The translations under genes were made by a program, and so were the position numbers. From the NCBI GenBank assembly GCA_903929045.1, contig CAIYTE010000132.1:1-64000 (forward strand): 64,000 nt of DNA. The letters are read 5' to 3'. Of this stretch, positions 8,630 through 17,000 are shown one piece after another. The notes beneath the pieces are model-generated. The model did not search any database and was not told where the DNA came from. It worked only from the letters and a program-made list of their open reading frames with translations. Numbering within the stretch: position 1 is the first letter of the stretch; each line of letters opens with the position of its first letter. Source of the DNA: an uncultured Hyphomicrobiales bacterium (GTDB taxonomy: Bacteria; Pseudomonadota; Alphaproteobacteria; Rhizobiales; Xanthobacteraceae).

Positions 8630-9826
8630 ATGCCTACCGTCGCGTTGTCAGCAGGTTTTGTTCGGCAGGCTGTCTGCTCTCCGGAGCGGAAGAAGACGGA
8701 CTATTTCGACGTGTCCCAGCGCGGCTTCATGCTCGAAGTGCGGTGCTCGGGCGGCAAGACCTATTACCAGCGCTATACCGACGAACGGGGCCGCGAGCGG
8801 CAATATAAAATCGGATCCGCCGATGTGCTTGCGCTCGAGCAGGCCCGCCGCAAGGCGCGGCAGATCGTCGCCGAGGCGCTATTGGGCGCCGATCCGCAGC
8901 AAAAACGGCGCGAGTTGCGCGCTGTGCCGCAGTTCAGCAATTTCGTCCTCGAGCGTTATCTGCCTTTTGTTCAGACCTACAAGTCGAGTTGGCAGACCGA
9001 TGAAACCGTTCTGCGGATCCACATCTTGCCGAAGCTTGGCGCATCGGCGCTCGACGAGATCAAAGCCGATGCAATCTCCGATCTGATCAACCGGATGCGC
9101 GCGGATGGTTACGCCTCCGGCACCATCAACCGCGTCATCGTCATCATTCGCTACGCCTACAATTTGGCACGCAAATGGAAAGTGCCCGGCGGCCACGACA
9201 ATCCAGCCTCTGGATTGACGGCCGGTCCGGACGTTCAGCGCAATCGCTTCTTGACGGAAGAGGAGGCCGAATGCCTAGTCCGTTCGATTCAGTGTGACGA
9301 GAACCAGACCGCTGCGCGTTCGATCATGCTGCTGTTGCTAACCGGCGGTCGGCGCAACGAGATCACGTTCGCTAAATGGGATTATGTCGACTGGAAGAAC
9401 CGGACGCGTCTGGTTCCGAAATCGAAATCGGGCAGGGCGCGGGTCATCGCCTTGAATCAATCGGCGATCGCACTCTTGAACGCGACGCCGCGGATCGAGG
9501 GCAACCCGTATATATTTCCGTCCGAGGTGACCGGCCGGCCGTCGGCGTCCTTGTTTTTTCCGTGGGCCCGGATTCGCGAGCGCGCCGGTCTTGGCGATGT
9601 GCGGCTTCATGATTTGCGGCACTCGTTCGCGAGTTTTCTCGTCAATCGCGGTGTGTCGCTCTACGTCGTTCAAGGATTGCTCGGCCATCTTCATGCGCGG
9701 ACGACGCAAAGATACGCGCATCTCACACAGGAAACGCTCAGCGGCGCTGCCGACCTGATCGAGCAGGTCGTGTCTCTTCCCGGCGGCGGCTTCGGCACGG
9801 CCGGCGGCATCGGAACGCCGAACTAG
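8630..9826 (+). CDS. Tyrosine recombinase (phage/island-type integrase)
   Basis: A 398-residue site-specific recombinase. The N-terminal part resembles the DUF4102 arm-binding domain of P4-like integrases (about 1-95). A SAM-like core-binding domain follows (about 105-190), then the catalytic domain. Catalytic residues visible are Arg241 or Arg242 (GGRRNE), a Lys in PKSKSGRAR (264-272), His327-x-x-Arg330 (LHDLRHSFAS), His353 (LLGHLH) and Tyr362 (TQRYAHL), so the active site is complete. It sits just downstream of tRNA-Pro, but no cargo, excisionase or far attachment site is recognisable, so it looks like a lone integrase or the edge of a decayed island. Confidence 0.9.
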   Translation: MPTVALSAGFVRQAVCSPERKKTDYFDVSQRGFMLEVRCSGGKTYYQRYTDERGRERQYKIGSADVLALEQARRKARQIVAEALLGADPQQKRRELRAVPQFSNFVLERYLPFVQTYKSSWQTDETVLRIHILPKLGASALDEIKADAISDLINRMRADGYASGTINRVIVIIRYAYNLARKWKVPGGHDNPASGLTAGPDVQRNRFLTEEEAECLVRSIQCDENQTAARSIMLLLLTGGRRNEITFAKWDYVDWKNRTRLVPKSKSGRARVIALNQSAIALLNATPRIEGNPYIFPSEVTGRPSASLFFPWARIRERAGLGDVRLHDLRHSFASFLVNRGVSLYVVQGLLGHLHARTTQRYAHLTQETLSGAADLIEQVVSLPGGGFGTAGGIGTPN

Positions 9827-10012
9827 CATTCCGCTTTAATCTTACCCGACACATCTAAGGCTTGCGCGCCGCGTCATTGAACGCGGCGTCTGCCGTTTAC
9901 GGGAATCACATCATTCGACGTCAGTGTTTGTGCGGTGAAAGCCGCATCGTAATTTTGCGCGGCTTTTCGGCATCGGACCTGCGGTATACCTATCGCGCAT
10001 GTCGTCTTTCGG

Positions 10013-11536
10013 GTGACAGCGCGGCCAACAACCGAGTGGGTCCAAGAGGTTGGTGTTTGGACTTACCCACGGCGGGCCCAGCCGGCGACGCGCACGTCGC
10101 GGCGTATTTGTCGCGCTCGGGTTTCGGCGGCCCCCGTCACTATTGAGTCGAACGCGGGTCGAAAGCCGCAATCGGTCGAGTACGTGAAGATTTGTAGCTT
10201 GTACGGTGCAGGGTTCTATTACGTCCCGGGCACTGACATGTGCTTGAAGATCGGCGGCTACGTCCGTCAGCAGATTGGTTGGGGTGTCAACGGCTCGCTG
10301 ACCAACGGTGCCAACATCTCGAACACCGATACCCGTGCGACCAACAACTTCGCGATGCGCGCCCGTGGCTACATCACGGCCGATGCTCGTAACCAGACCG
10401 AATACGGCACGGTTCGCAGCTACATCGCGGTCGGTCTCTCGACCAACGCCGCCACTGCGTTGCCGGCTGCCCCGAACAATGACGTCGGCACCAGCACCTT
10501 CAGCGCTAACCGTGCGTTCATCCAGTTCGCTGGCTTCACGTTCGGTATCACGCAGTCGTTCTACGACCTCTACTCGGGTCCGGCGACGTCGTTCTTTGGC
10601 GGCAACGTCAACACGTCGTCCGACACCGGCGACGCGGGCAAGCAGGTCACGTCGTACACCGCCCAGTTCGGTGGCGGTTTCTCGGCCTCGATCGGCATCG
10701 AAGCTCAGCGTAGCGCTGGCGTGGTCAACACGTCGACCGCCACGTACACGACCGTTGGTCTGCCGACCAACTCGGCTCGTGGCGTGCAGTATCCTGACGT
10801 CGTCGCAAACCTTCGCCTCGATCAGGCTTGGGGTTCGGCGCAGGTCATGGGTGCGATCCATGATGCGACCGGTCAGTATAACGGCGCGACCACGGCAACT
10901 GGTCAGCAGGGTACTGCCACTGGTTACGCCCTCGGCGTCGGCTTGAAGCTGCTCGCTCCGATGATTGGCGCTGGTGACTACTTCCAGGGTCAGTTCAACT
11001 ACACCCAGGGTGCGTACGGCTACACCAACGCGGCGACTGCCGGTCTGTACTCGAAGTACAATGGCGGCGCTGGCGGTTCCTACGGCTTCGGCATCGCGTC
11101 GGACGGCGTTTATAGCGCCACCACCGGCGTGCAGCTGACGACCACCTGGAACGTCAACGCGGCGTACGAGCACTTCTGGAACAAGTCGTGGCAGACTTCG
11201 GTCTACGGCGGCTATGCCAAGACCTCGTACAACGACACTGCAAACGCTCTGCTCTGCGCGGCGGCCGTCAACACTGCCGGTGGCATTGTTACGGGCGGTG
11301 CGACGAGCTGCAACATGAACTTCGCCGTTTGGAACATCGGTACCCGCACCCAGTGGAATATCGACTCCCAGACCGCGATGGGCGTGGACATCGTCTATCA
11401 GCGCCTCAACAGCGCTTCGGTCGGCGGCCCGACCGTTGTGGCTGGCAGCGGCACGCAGCCTGCTGCGGCTCGCTCGGTCAGCGACCAGGGCTCCTGGATG
11501 GGTCAGTTCCGCATCCATCGTAACTTCTATCCCTGA
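10013..11536 (+). CDS. Porin_2-family outer-membrane porin lacking a recognisable signal peptide
   Basis: From about residue 55 the protein is a typical alphaproteobacterial porin: VEYVKICSLYGAGFYYVPGT, the LKIGGYVR strand, alternating Gly/Thr/Tyr beta-strand segments and the terminal strand ending RNFYP. The first 54 residues (starting MTARPTTEWV) are Arg-rich and not a signal peptide, whereas family members carry a Lys-Leu-rich leader ending near AADL immediately before the conserved start. The upstream DNA still contains a GGTGTTTGGACTTACC segment, but none of the three frames after it encodes a leader. The true start is therefore uncertain, and the product may not be exported as read. The gene could be a silent or decayed porin copy, or contain a local rearrangement. 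Confidence 0.75.
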   Translation: MTARPTTEWVQEVGVWTYPRRAQPATRTSRRICRARVSAAPVTIESNAGRKPQSVEYVKICSLYGAGFYYVPGTDMCLKIGGYVRQQIGWGVNGSLTNGANISNTDTRATNNFAMRARGYITADARNQTEYGTVRSYIAVGLSTNAATALPAAPNNDVGTSTFSANRAFIQFAGFTFGITQSFYDLYSGPATSFFGGNVNTSSDTGDAGKQVTSYTAQFGGGFSASIGIEAQRSAGVVNTSTATYTTVGLPTNSARGVQYPDVVANLRLDQAWGSAQVMGAIHDATGQYNGATTATGQQGTATGYALGVGLKLLAPMIGAGDYFQGQFNYTQGAYGYTNAATAGLYSKYNGGAGGSYGFGIASDGVYSATTGVQLTTTWNVNAAYEHFWNKSWQTSVYGGYAKTSYNDTANALLCAAAVNTAGGIVTGGATSCNMNFAVWNIGTRTQWNIDSQTAMGVDIVYQRLNSASVGGPTVVAGSGTQPAAARSVSDQGSWMGQFRIHRNFYP

Positions 11537-11568
11537 TCGGATAGTCGCTACGAACCAAGCCTAAAAGA

Positions 11569-11598
11569 CCCCCGGCAGGAAACTGCCGGGGGCTCTTT
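11569..11598 (+). terminator. Rho-independent terminator after the porin
   Basis: A perfect ten-pair GC stem, CCCCCGGCAG (11569-11578) and CTGCCGGGGG (11583-11592), with a GAAA tetraloop, followed by CTCTTTC. It lies 32 bases after the porin stop and is the strongest hairpin of this region. Confidence 0.85.
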
Positions 11599-11621
11599 CG
11601 TAAGTCCTCAGAGTATCCGTC

Positions 11622-11984
11622 ATGCAACGCGAAGCGCATCCATCGCGTGAGATTGCTGAACTCGTTCGGCTGGAATGCCGCGTGTTCGCCGCCAAGATTC
11701 GGATGTCGCGGGCTCTGCTTGGGTGGAGCCAGAGCGAATTGGCGGTTCGGGTCGGCCTCACCCAAAGAGGCATTCACAAGCTGGAGCAGGGCGACACGGA
11801 TCCGCGGCGGGCGACCGTCCGCGCCATCGAGGCCGTGTGGCTGGACGAAGGCATCGAATTTGAAGAAACGCCCGATGGCGGGTTTCGCGTTACGGTCCGC
11901 GCCGCCTTGGTCGATCGATATCCCGCACCCCAGGGGCGCCGGAGCCCATCTGTGGTGCCGCGGTCACGGCTGTTCAGCATCTGA
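11622..11984 (+). CDS. XRE-family helix-turn-helix regulator
   Basis: A 120-residue protein with one Cro/C1-type helix-turn-helix (about residues 23-72): FAAKIRMSRALLGWSQSELA, then GLTQRGIHKLEQG and the third helix DPRRATVRAIE. The tail (EFEETPDGGFRVTVR) is a short beta-type segment often seen in small chromosomal XRE proteins. It lies just after the porin terminator and may be transcribed alone. Target genes are unknown. It is not an obvious antitoxin because no toxin gene is adjacent. Confidence 0.8.
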   Translation: MQREAHPSREIAELVRLECRVFAAKIRMSRALLGWSQSELAVRVGLTQRGIHKLEQGDTDPRRATVRAIEAVWLDEGIEFEETPDGGFRVTVRAALVDRYPAPQGRRSPSVVPRSRLFSI

Positions 11985-12058
11985 TCGCGTGCGTTGCCAG
12001 CGGGCACGGCCGGCTCTATACGAAGACCTGTCCGGCAACAGCTTTTGAGTCTCGCCCC

Positions 12059-12364
12059 ATGTCCGCGCGCATCTACAAGCCCGCCAAGACCGCCATGCAG
12101 TCGGGTACCGCCAAAACCCATGATTGGGCGATCGATTTCGACCCGGAAGAGCCGCGCCAGGTCGAACCGCTGATGGGCTGGACCTCGTCGGGCGACATGC
12201 GCCAGCAACTACGCCTGCGCTTTGCCACCAAGGAAGAGGCGGTCGCTTATTGCGAGCGGCATGGCGTGCCGTATCAGGTGACCGAGGAAAAGCCGGTGGC
12301 CCGGCGCCTGGCGTCTTACTCGGACAATTTTGCCTTCAAGCGCCGTGACGCCTGGAGCCACTAG
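12059..12364 (+). CDS. NADH dehydrogenase accessory subunit (NDUFS4-like, ETC complex I)
   Basis: A 101-residue soluble protein matching the ETC complex I subunit conserved region: SARIYKPAKTAMQSG at the N-terminus, WAIDFDPEEPR, then PLMGWTSSGDMRQQ and YSDNFAFKRRDAWSH at the end. In alphaproteobacteria and mitochondria this 18-kDa (NDUFS4/AQDQ) subunit binds the peripheral arm of complex I and stabilises it. It is encoded away from the nuo operon, as is usual in this group. Length and both terminal motifs match the family, so confidence is high. Confidence 0.92.
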   Translation: MSARIYKPAKTAMQSGTAKTHDWAIDFDPEEPRQVEPLMGWTSSGDMRQQLRLRFATKEEAVAYCERHGVPYQVTEEKPVARRLASYSDNFAFKRRDAWSH

Positions 12365-12385
12365 GCTTCCAGACAGACGATCCCT

Positions 12386-13633
12386 CTAGGTCGCCGCGGC
12401 TTCCGCCCGCGCCGCGCCGCGTTGGCGCAGCAACGATATAAAACGTTCCTCCGCCATCGGCAGGCCGAGCAGGAAGCCCTGTCCGAAGTCGCATCCCATG
12501 CTCACCATGGCCAGCGCATCCGGCGCCTTTTCGATGCCCATGGCGACCGCGGTGCGGCCGTAGTGATGCGCGAGATTGATCATGGTCTTGCACAACGGCG
12601 CGTTGACCTTGTCGGTGGCGCAGTCGGCGACAAAGGCGCGGTCGAGTTTGATCTCCGTGAACGGGAAGTCGCCGAGGGAGGCGAGTGTCTCATAGGCGCG
12701 GCCGGCATCGTCGATCGCCATGCGCACATTCAGCGGTTCGAACTTCTTGGCGAGGCAGGCGGCGAGCGGCAGGTCGGTGACGATCTGCTCTTCCGGCACG
12801 TCGATGATCAGGCCGGGCCAGTTATCGGGGTTGGGCCGCTGCGCGCGCACGATATCCTCGACCGGTAACTGCGCCAGCGCGGCGAACGGAATGTTGACCG
12901 TCAGCCGCAGATTGATGCCGAGCTTTGAAAACGACTCGCTGGCCGTGAGTGTGCTTTTCAGCGCCAGTTCCGACAGTTTTAGCACCGCCGCTTCAGATGC
13001 GTCCGGCATGAAGGCCGATGGTTTGACGATGCCGTGCTGCGGATGGCGGGCGCGGGCATAGGCCTCGGCGCCCGCGAGCTGCTTTTTGCGCAGCGCAATC
13101 TTCGGCTGGTACCAGAACTCGATCCAGTTCTTGTCGAGCGCTTCGCTCAGGTCGAGTCGTACCGCGGCGGACGCCGGAATGCCGATCTTGAGCGTCTCGA
13201 GAATTTTGATGACGGCTTCGGTTTCGAACGGCTTTTTCAGCACCGGCAGCATCGAGATCTGCTGCTGCGCGCCGATGTTCTTGACGTGCTCGAGCACCGC
13301 GGCACCGCGGTTGCTCATCAGTTGCACCGAGCAGGCCAGCGATTTGTGGCCGAGCGCGATCATGGATTCAACGGCGTCGGCGGAATCCAGCGGGATGTTG
13401 TGAAAGACTAGATCCGGCACCCGGTGCTCGAGCGCGCGGCGCATCGCGGCGCCGTCGGCAAATTCCATGGTGTCGATGCCCGCGCCATGCAGCACCAGCG
13501 ACAGGAAGTGGCGGATGCTGGCTTCCTCGTCGACCACGTAGCAGAGCGGGGTGGCATTGGCCGGAGCCAACGGCGGCGACGAAACGGCGTCGGCAGGGCT
13601 CTGAGGCGGCGAGACGGCGGCCAGATCGGTCAT
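12386..13633 (-). CDS. Degenerate receiver plus EAL-domain protein, probably catalytically inactive
   Basis: A 415-residue protein with a receiver-like domain (about 28-145) and an EAL-like domain (about 160-405). In the receiver, the strand that should carry the phospho-Asp reads DLVFHNIPLD, so the acceptor seems missing, though KKPF remains. In the EAL part, the first motif is GAEAYAR rather than EALLR, the DDFGTG loop is DDAGRA, and the later AEGVE motif is AMGIE, losing a catalytic Glu. The likely role is c-di-GMP sensing or protein interaction, not hydrolysis. It stands alone, convergent with the complex I subunit gene. Fold assignment is firm; inactivity is inferred. Confidence 0.85.
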   Translation of the reverse strand: MTDLAAVSPPQSPADAVSSPPLAPANATPLCYVVDEEASIRHFLSLVLHGAGIDTMEFADGAAMRRALEHRVPDLVFHNIPLDSADAVESMIALGHKSLACSVQLMSNRGAAVLEHVKNIGAQQQISMLPVLKKPFETEAVIKILETLKIGIPASAAVRLDLSEALDKNWIEFWYQPKIALRKKQLAGAEAYARARHPQHGIVKPSAFMPDASEAAVLKLSELALKSTLTASESFSKLGINLRLTVNIPFAALAQLPVEDIVRAQRPNPDNWPGLIIDVPEEQIVTDLPLAACLAKKFEPLNVRMAIDDAGRAYETLASLGDFPFTEIKLDRAFVADCATDKVNAPLCKTMINLAHHYGRTAVAMGIEKAPDALAMVSMGCDFGQGFLLGLPMAEERFISLLRQRGAARAEAAAT

Positions 13634-13780
13634 GACGGTCGGCTTTGGATGTGGGCGTCCAAGGGGTGGCGCAATACCCGTGAGCCCTTATTGATGTTCG
13701 CAACTCGTTAAATTTGGGTTCTGACGCCATCTTGATTGATAATCGAGATGGCTAAAATCCACAGCAATTTAAAGGAATTG

Positions 13781-13856
13781 GCGATCTCGGCTGGATTCGA
13801 ACCAGCGACCTGCCGCTTAGAAGGCGGCTGCTCTATCCAACTGAGCTACGAGATCG
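13781..13856 (-). tRNA. tRNA-Arg (UCU)
   Basis: On the minus strand, acceptor CGATCTC/GAGATCG (13850-13856 and 13782-13788) and D arm AGCTCAGTTGGATAGAGC are clear. The anticodon stem GCCGC/GCGGC encloses a loop with TCT, and the T arm GCTGGTTCGAATCCAGC is perfect. CCA is not encoded. Confidence 0.95.
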
Positions 13857-14096
13857 TCGCCCTCGATTTACCCGTCCGGCGAACCGTTTGAAAGGTGGCC
13901 GTGGCAGTCTCCCAGTTATGAAAATGATTGCTGTGCGATAAGAGTGGCTTATCGGATGATCTTCGCGTGAATGATGTCGCCTTTGAACCTGCCGGGATCG
14001 GCAGGCGACTAAGAAGGCGATCAAGAATCTGCCATGACCTCGACACCATCGGAAACTTCAATGACAGTCGGCAGCTGCCTCGGGAGGATTCTCGCC

Positions 14097-17000
14097 ATGT
14101 TCACCTTCGCTCGCGCCGGTTTTGCCGCCGCGTTGATCGCTCTTGTCTCGATGCCGGCCTTTGCCGCCGACAAGGCCTACACGAACGGCGATCTCGCCGA
14201 GCAGGCGATCAAGCTTGAGGCCCAGATCAAGACCGACGCCGGCACAGTCACCAAGCCCGCCGCTACCTTGCGCCGGGACGCCGATACGGCCTTTCAGAAA
14301 AACGATTTCCGCACCGGCATGACCGTGCTCGGCCAGGCCGTTGCCGTCGCGCCCGAAGACGCCGCGACCTGGCTGAGGCTGGCCCGCACCGTGCTGCAGA
14401 TCCGTCCGCGCGACGAAAAGGAGAAGGCGCTGCTGCTCGAGCGCGCCACGACCGCCGCTTACGTCGCCTATCAGCGCACTACCGACCGCACGCTTGAAGC
14501 CGACAGTCTCGCCGTGCTCGGCCGCGCCTTCGCCGACCGCAAGGAATGGCGGCCCGCGCTCAATGTGCTGCGCATGTCGCTCGACATGCGCGAGACCGCC
14601 GAGCTGCGCGGCCAATATGAGCGCCTGCGCGTCGATCACGGCTTCCGCTATCTCAACTACTCGGTCGATTCCGACGCTATTTCACCGCGCGCCTGTTTCC
14701 AGTTCTCCGAAGAACTGCCGGGCCGCCGCACCGATTTCTCACCCTTTGTCGCCGTCGCCGGCATGGAAAAGCCAGCGATCTCGGCCAACGACAAGCAGCT
14801 CTGCGTCGAAGGCCTCAAGCACGGCGAACGCTATGTCGTGACCTTGCGCGCCGGCTTGCCGTCGGTGGTGCGCGAAACGCTGGCGAAGTCGGCCGACTTC
14901 ACGATCTTCGTGCGCGACCGCAAACCCTTCGCGCGGTTCTCCGGCAAGGCCTATGTGCTGCCGCGTACCGGCCAGCGCGGCATTCCGGTGCTCAGCGTCA
15001 ACACCGCGGCACTGAATATGTCGGTCTATCGCATCGGCGACCGCAATCTGATCGAGACCGTGCTCGGCTACGACTTCCAGCGCAATTTGAGCAAGAGCGA
15101 GGCCGAGCGCATTGGCGATGAGCGCGGCACCAAGGTCTGGAGCGGCTCGCTCACCGTCGAGCAGCAGCTCAACACCGAAGTCACCACCGCATTTCCGGTC
15201 GATGAAGCGCTGAAAGATGTCGGCCCCGGCGTCTATGCGATGATCGCGACGCCGAAGGACGCGGTGCAGGACGATTACGAGCAGGTCGCGACGCAATGGT
15301 TCATCGTGTCGGATCTGGGCCTGACCGCCTATAGCGGCCAGGACGGCGTCGATGTCTTCGTCCACTCGCTGGCGAGTGCGCAGCCGGCGGCCGGCACCAG
15401 CGTGCGCCTGATGGCGCGCAACAATGAAGTGCTCGCGACCAAGACGACCGACGCCAAGGGCGTCGCGCATTTCGACGCCGGCCTGGCGCGCGGCGAGGGC
15501 GGTCTGTCGCCCGCGGCCGTCGTCGCCACCGACAAGGCGGACTACGCCTTCCTCAGCCTTAAGGCGCCCGCTTTCGATCTGTCCGACCGTGGCGTCGGCG
15601 GCCGTCAGACGCCGGATGGACTGGATGCCTTTGTCTACACCGAGCGCGGCATCTATCGCTCCGGTGAATCCGTTGCCGTCACCGCGCTGCTCCGTGATGC
15701 GCGCGGCGCCGCCGCGCCGTCCGCGCCGCTGACCGTCGTCGTGGTGCGTCCCGACGGCGTCGAATATCGCCGTGCCGTGATTGCCGATCAGGGATTGGGT
15801 GGCCGCAGCCTCGTTGTGCCGATCGTGTCGTCGGCCTCGACCGGAACGTGGCGCGTGCGCGCTTATACCGACCCGAAGCGTCCGCCGGTCGGCGAGACCA
15901 CCTTCATGGTCGAAGACTATGTGCCGGATCGCGTCGAGTTCGATCTGAAATCGGCCGCGCAGGTGATCCCGCGCACCGGTCCGGTGCAGGTGACTGTCGA
16001 CGGCCGTTTCCTCTACGGCGCGCCGGCGTCAAATCTCGATCTGTCCGGTGCGGTGACCATCGGTGCCGCGAAGGACCGTCCGGGCTTCGCCGGTTACAGC
16101 TTCGGTCTGCTTGATGACGAAGTCACCACTGTCCGCCAGGAAATGGAAGACGTTCCGCAGACCGACGCCGCCGGCAAGGCGACCATTGCCGTCGCGCTCG
16201 ACAAGATCCCGCAGACGTCGCGTCCGCTCGAAGCCAAGATCAATGTCAGCATGGCGGAATCCGGCGGACGCGCCGTCGAGCGCACGCTGACGCTGCCGAT
16301 CGCTGCCGAAAGCGCCATGATCGGCATCAAACCGGCCTTCGCGGGACGCTCGCTCGCGGACGGCGGCAACGCCGACTTCGACGTCGTCATGGCCGGCCCG
16401 GACGGCAAGGCGATGGCCAAGAACGGCTTGAAGTATGAACTGCTGCGCGTCGACACGACCTACCAGTGGTATCGCCAGAACGGCCAGTGGAATTACGAGC
16501 CGATCAAGCGCACCGAGCGCGTCGCCAATGGCACGGTCGATATCGCCGCCGACAAACCGGCGCGCCTGTCGCTGCCGGTGAAGTGGGGCCGCTATCGCCT
16601 TGAAGTCACCGAGCCGAACGCCGCGATCACGTCGCTGTCGTTCGATGCCGGCTTCTACGCGGAGTCCAGCGCCGACACGCCGGACCTCCTGGAAATCGCG
16701 CTCGACAAGACCGACTACAAATCGGGCGAGGGCATGAACCTCGCCGTCACCGCGACCGCCGCCGGCCACCTCACGGTCAATGTCTTTACCGACCGCCTGG
16801 TCGCCAGCCAGACGCAGGACATCAAAGCCGGCGTCTCGCAGGTGAAGCTCAATGTCGGCACGGGGTGGGGCACCGGCGCCTATGTCGTTGCGACGCTGCG
16901 CCGTCCGCTCGATGCACCGGCGCAGCGCATGCCGGGCCGCGCCATCGGCGTGCAGTGGTTCTCCATCGATCGCGGCGGGCACACGCTTGCGCTCGACATG

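Noticed and set aside
9867-9888. CGCCGCGT/ACGCGGCG hairpin after the integrase as a terminator
   Set aside because: No T run on either strand; it could be a structural element but support is weak.
9911-11518. A 535-codon minus-strand open frame opposite the porin
   Set aside because: Arg-rich, no motif, exactly opposite a beta-barrel gene with clear family signatures on the plus strand.
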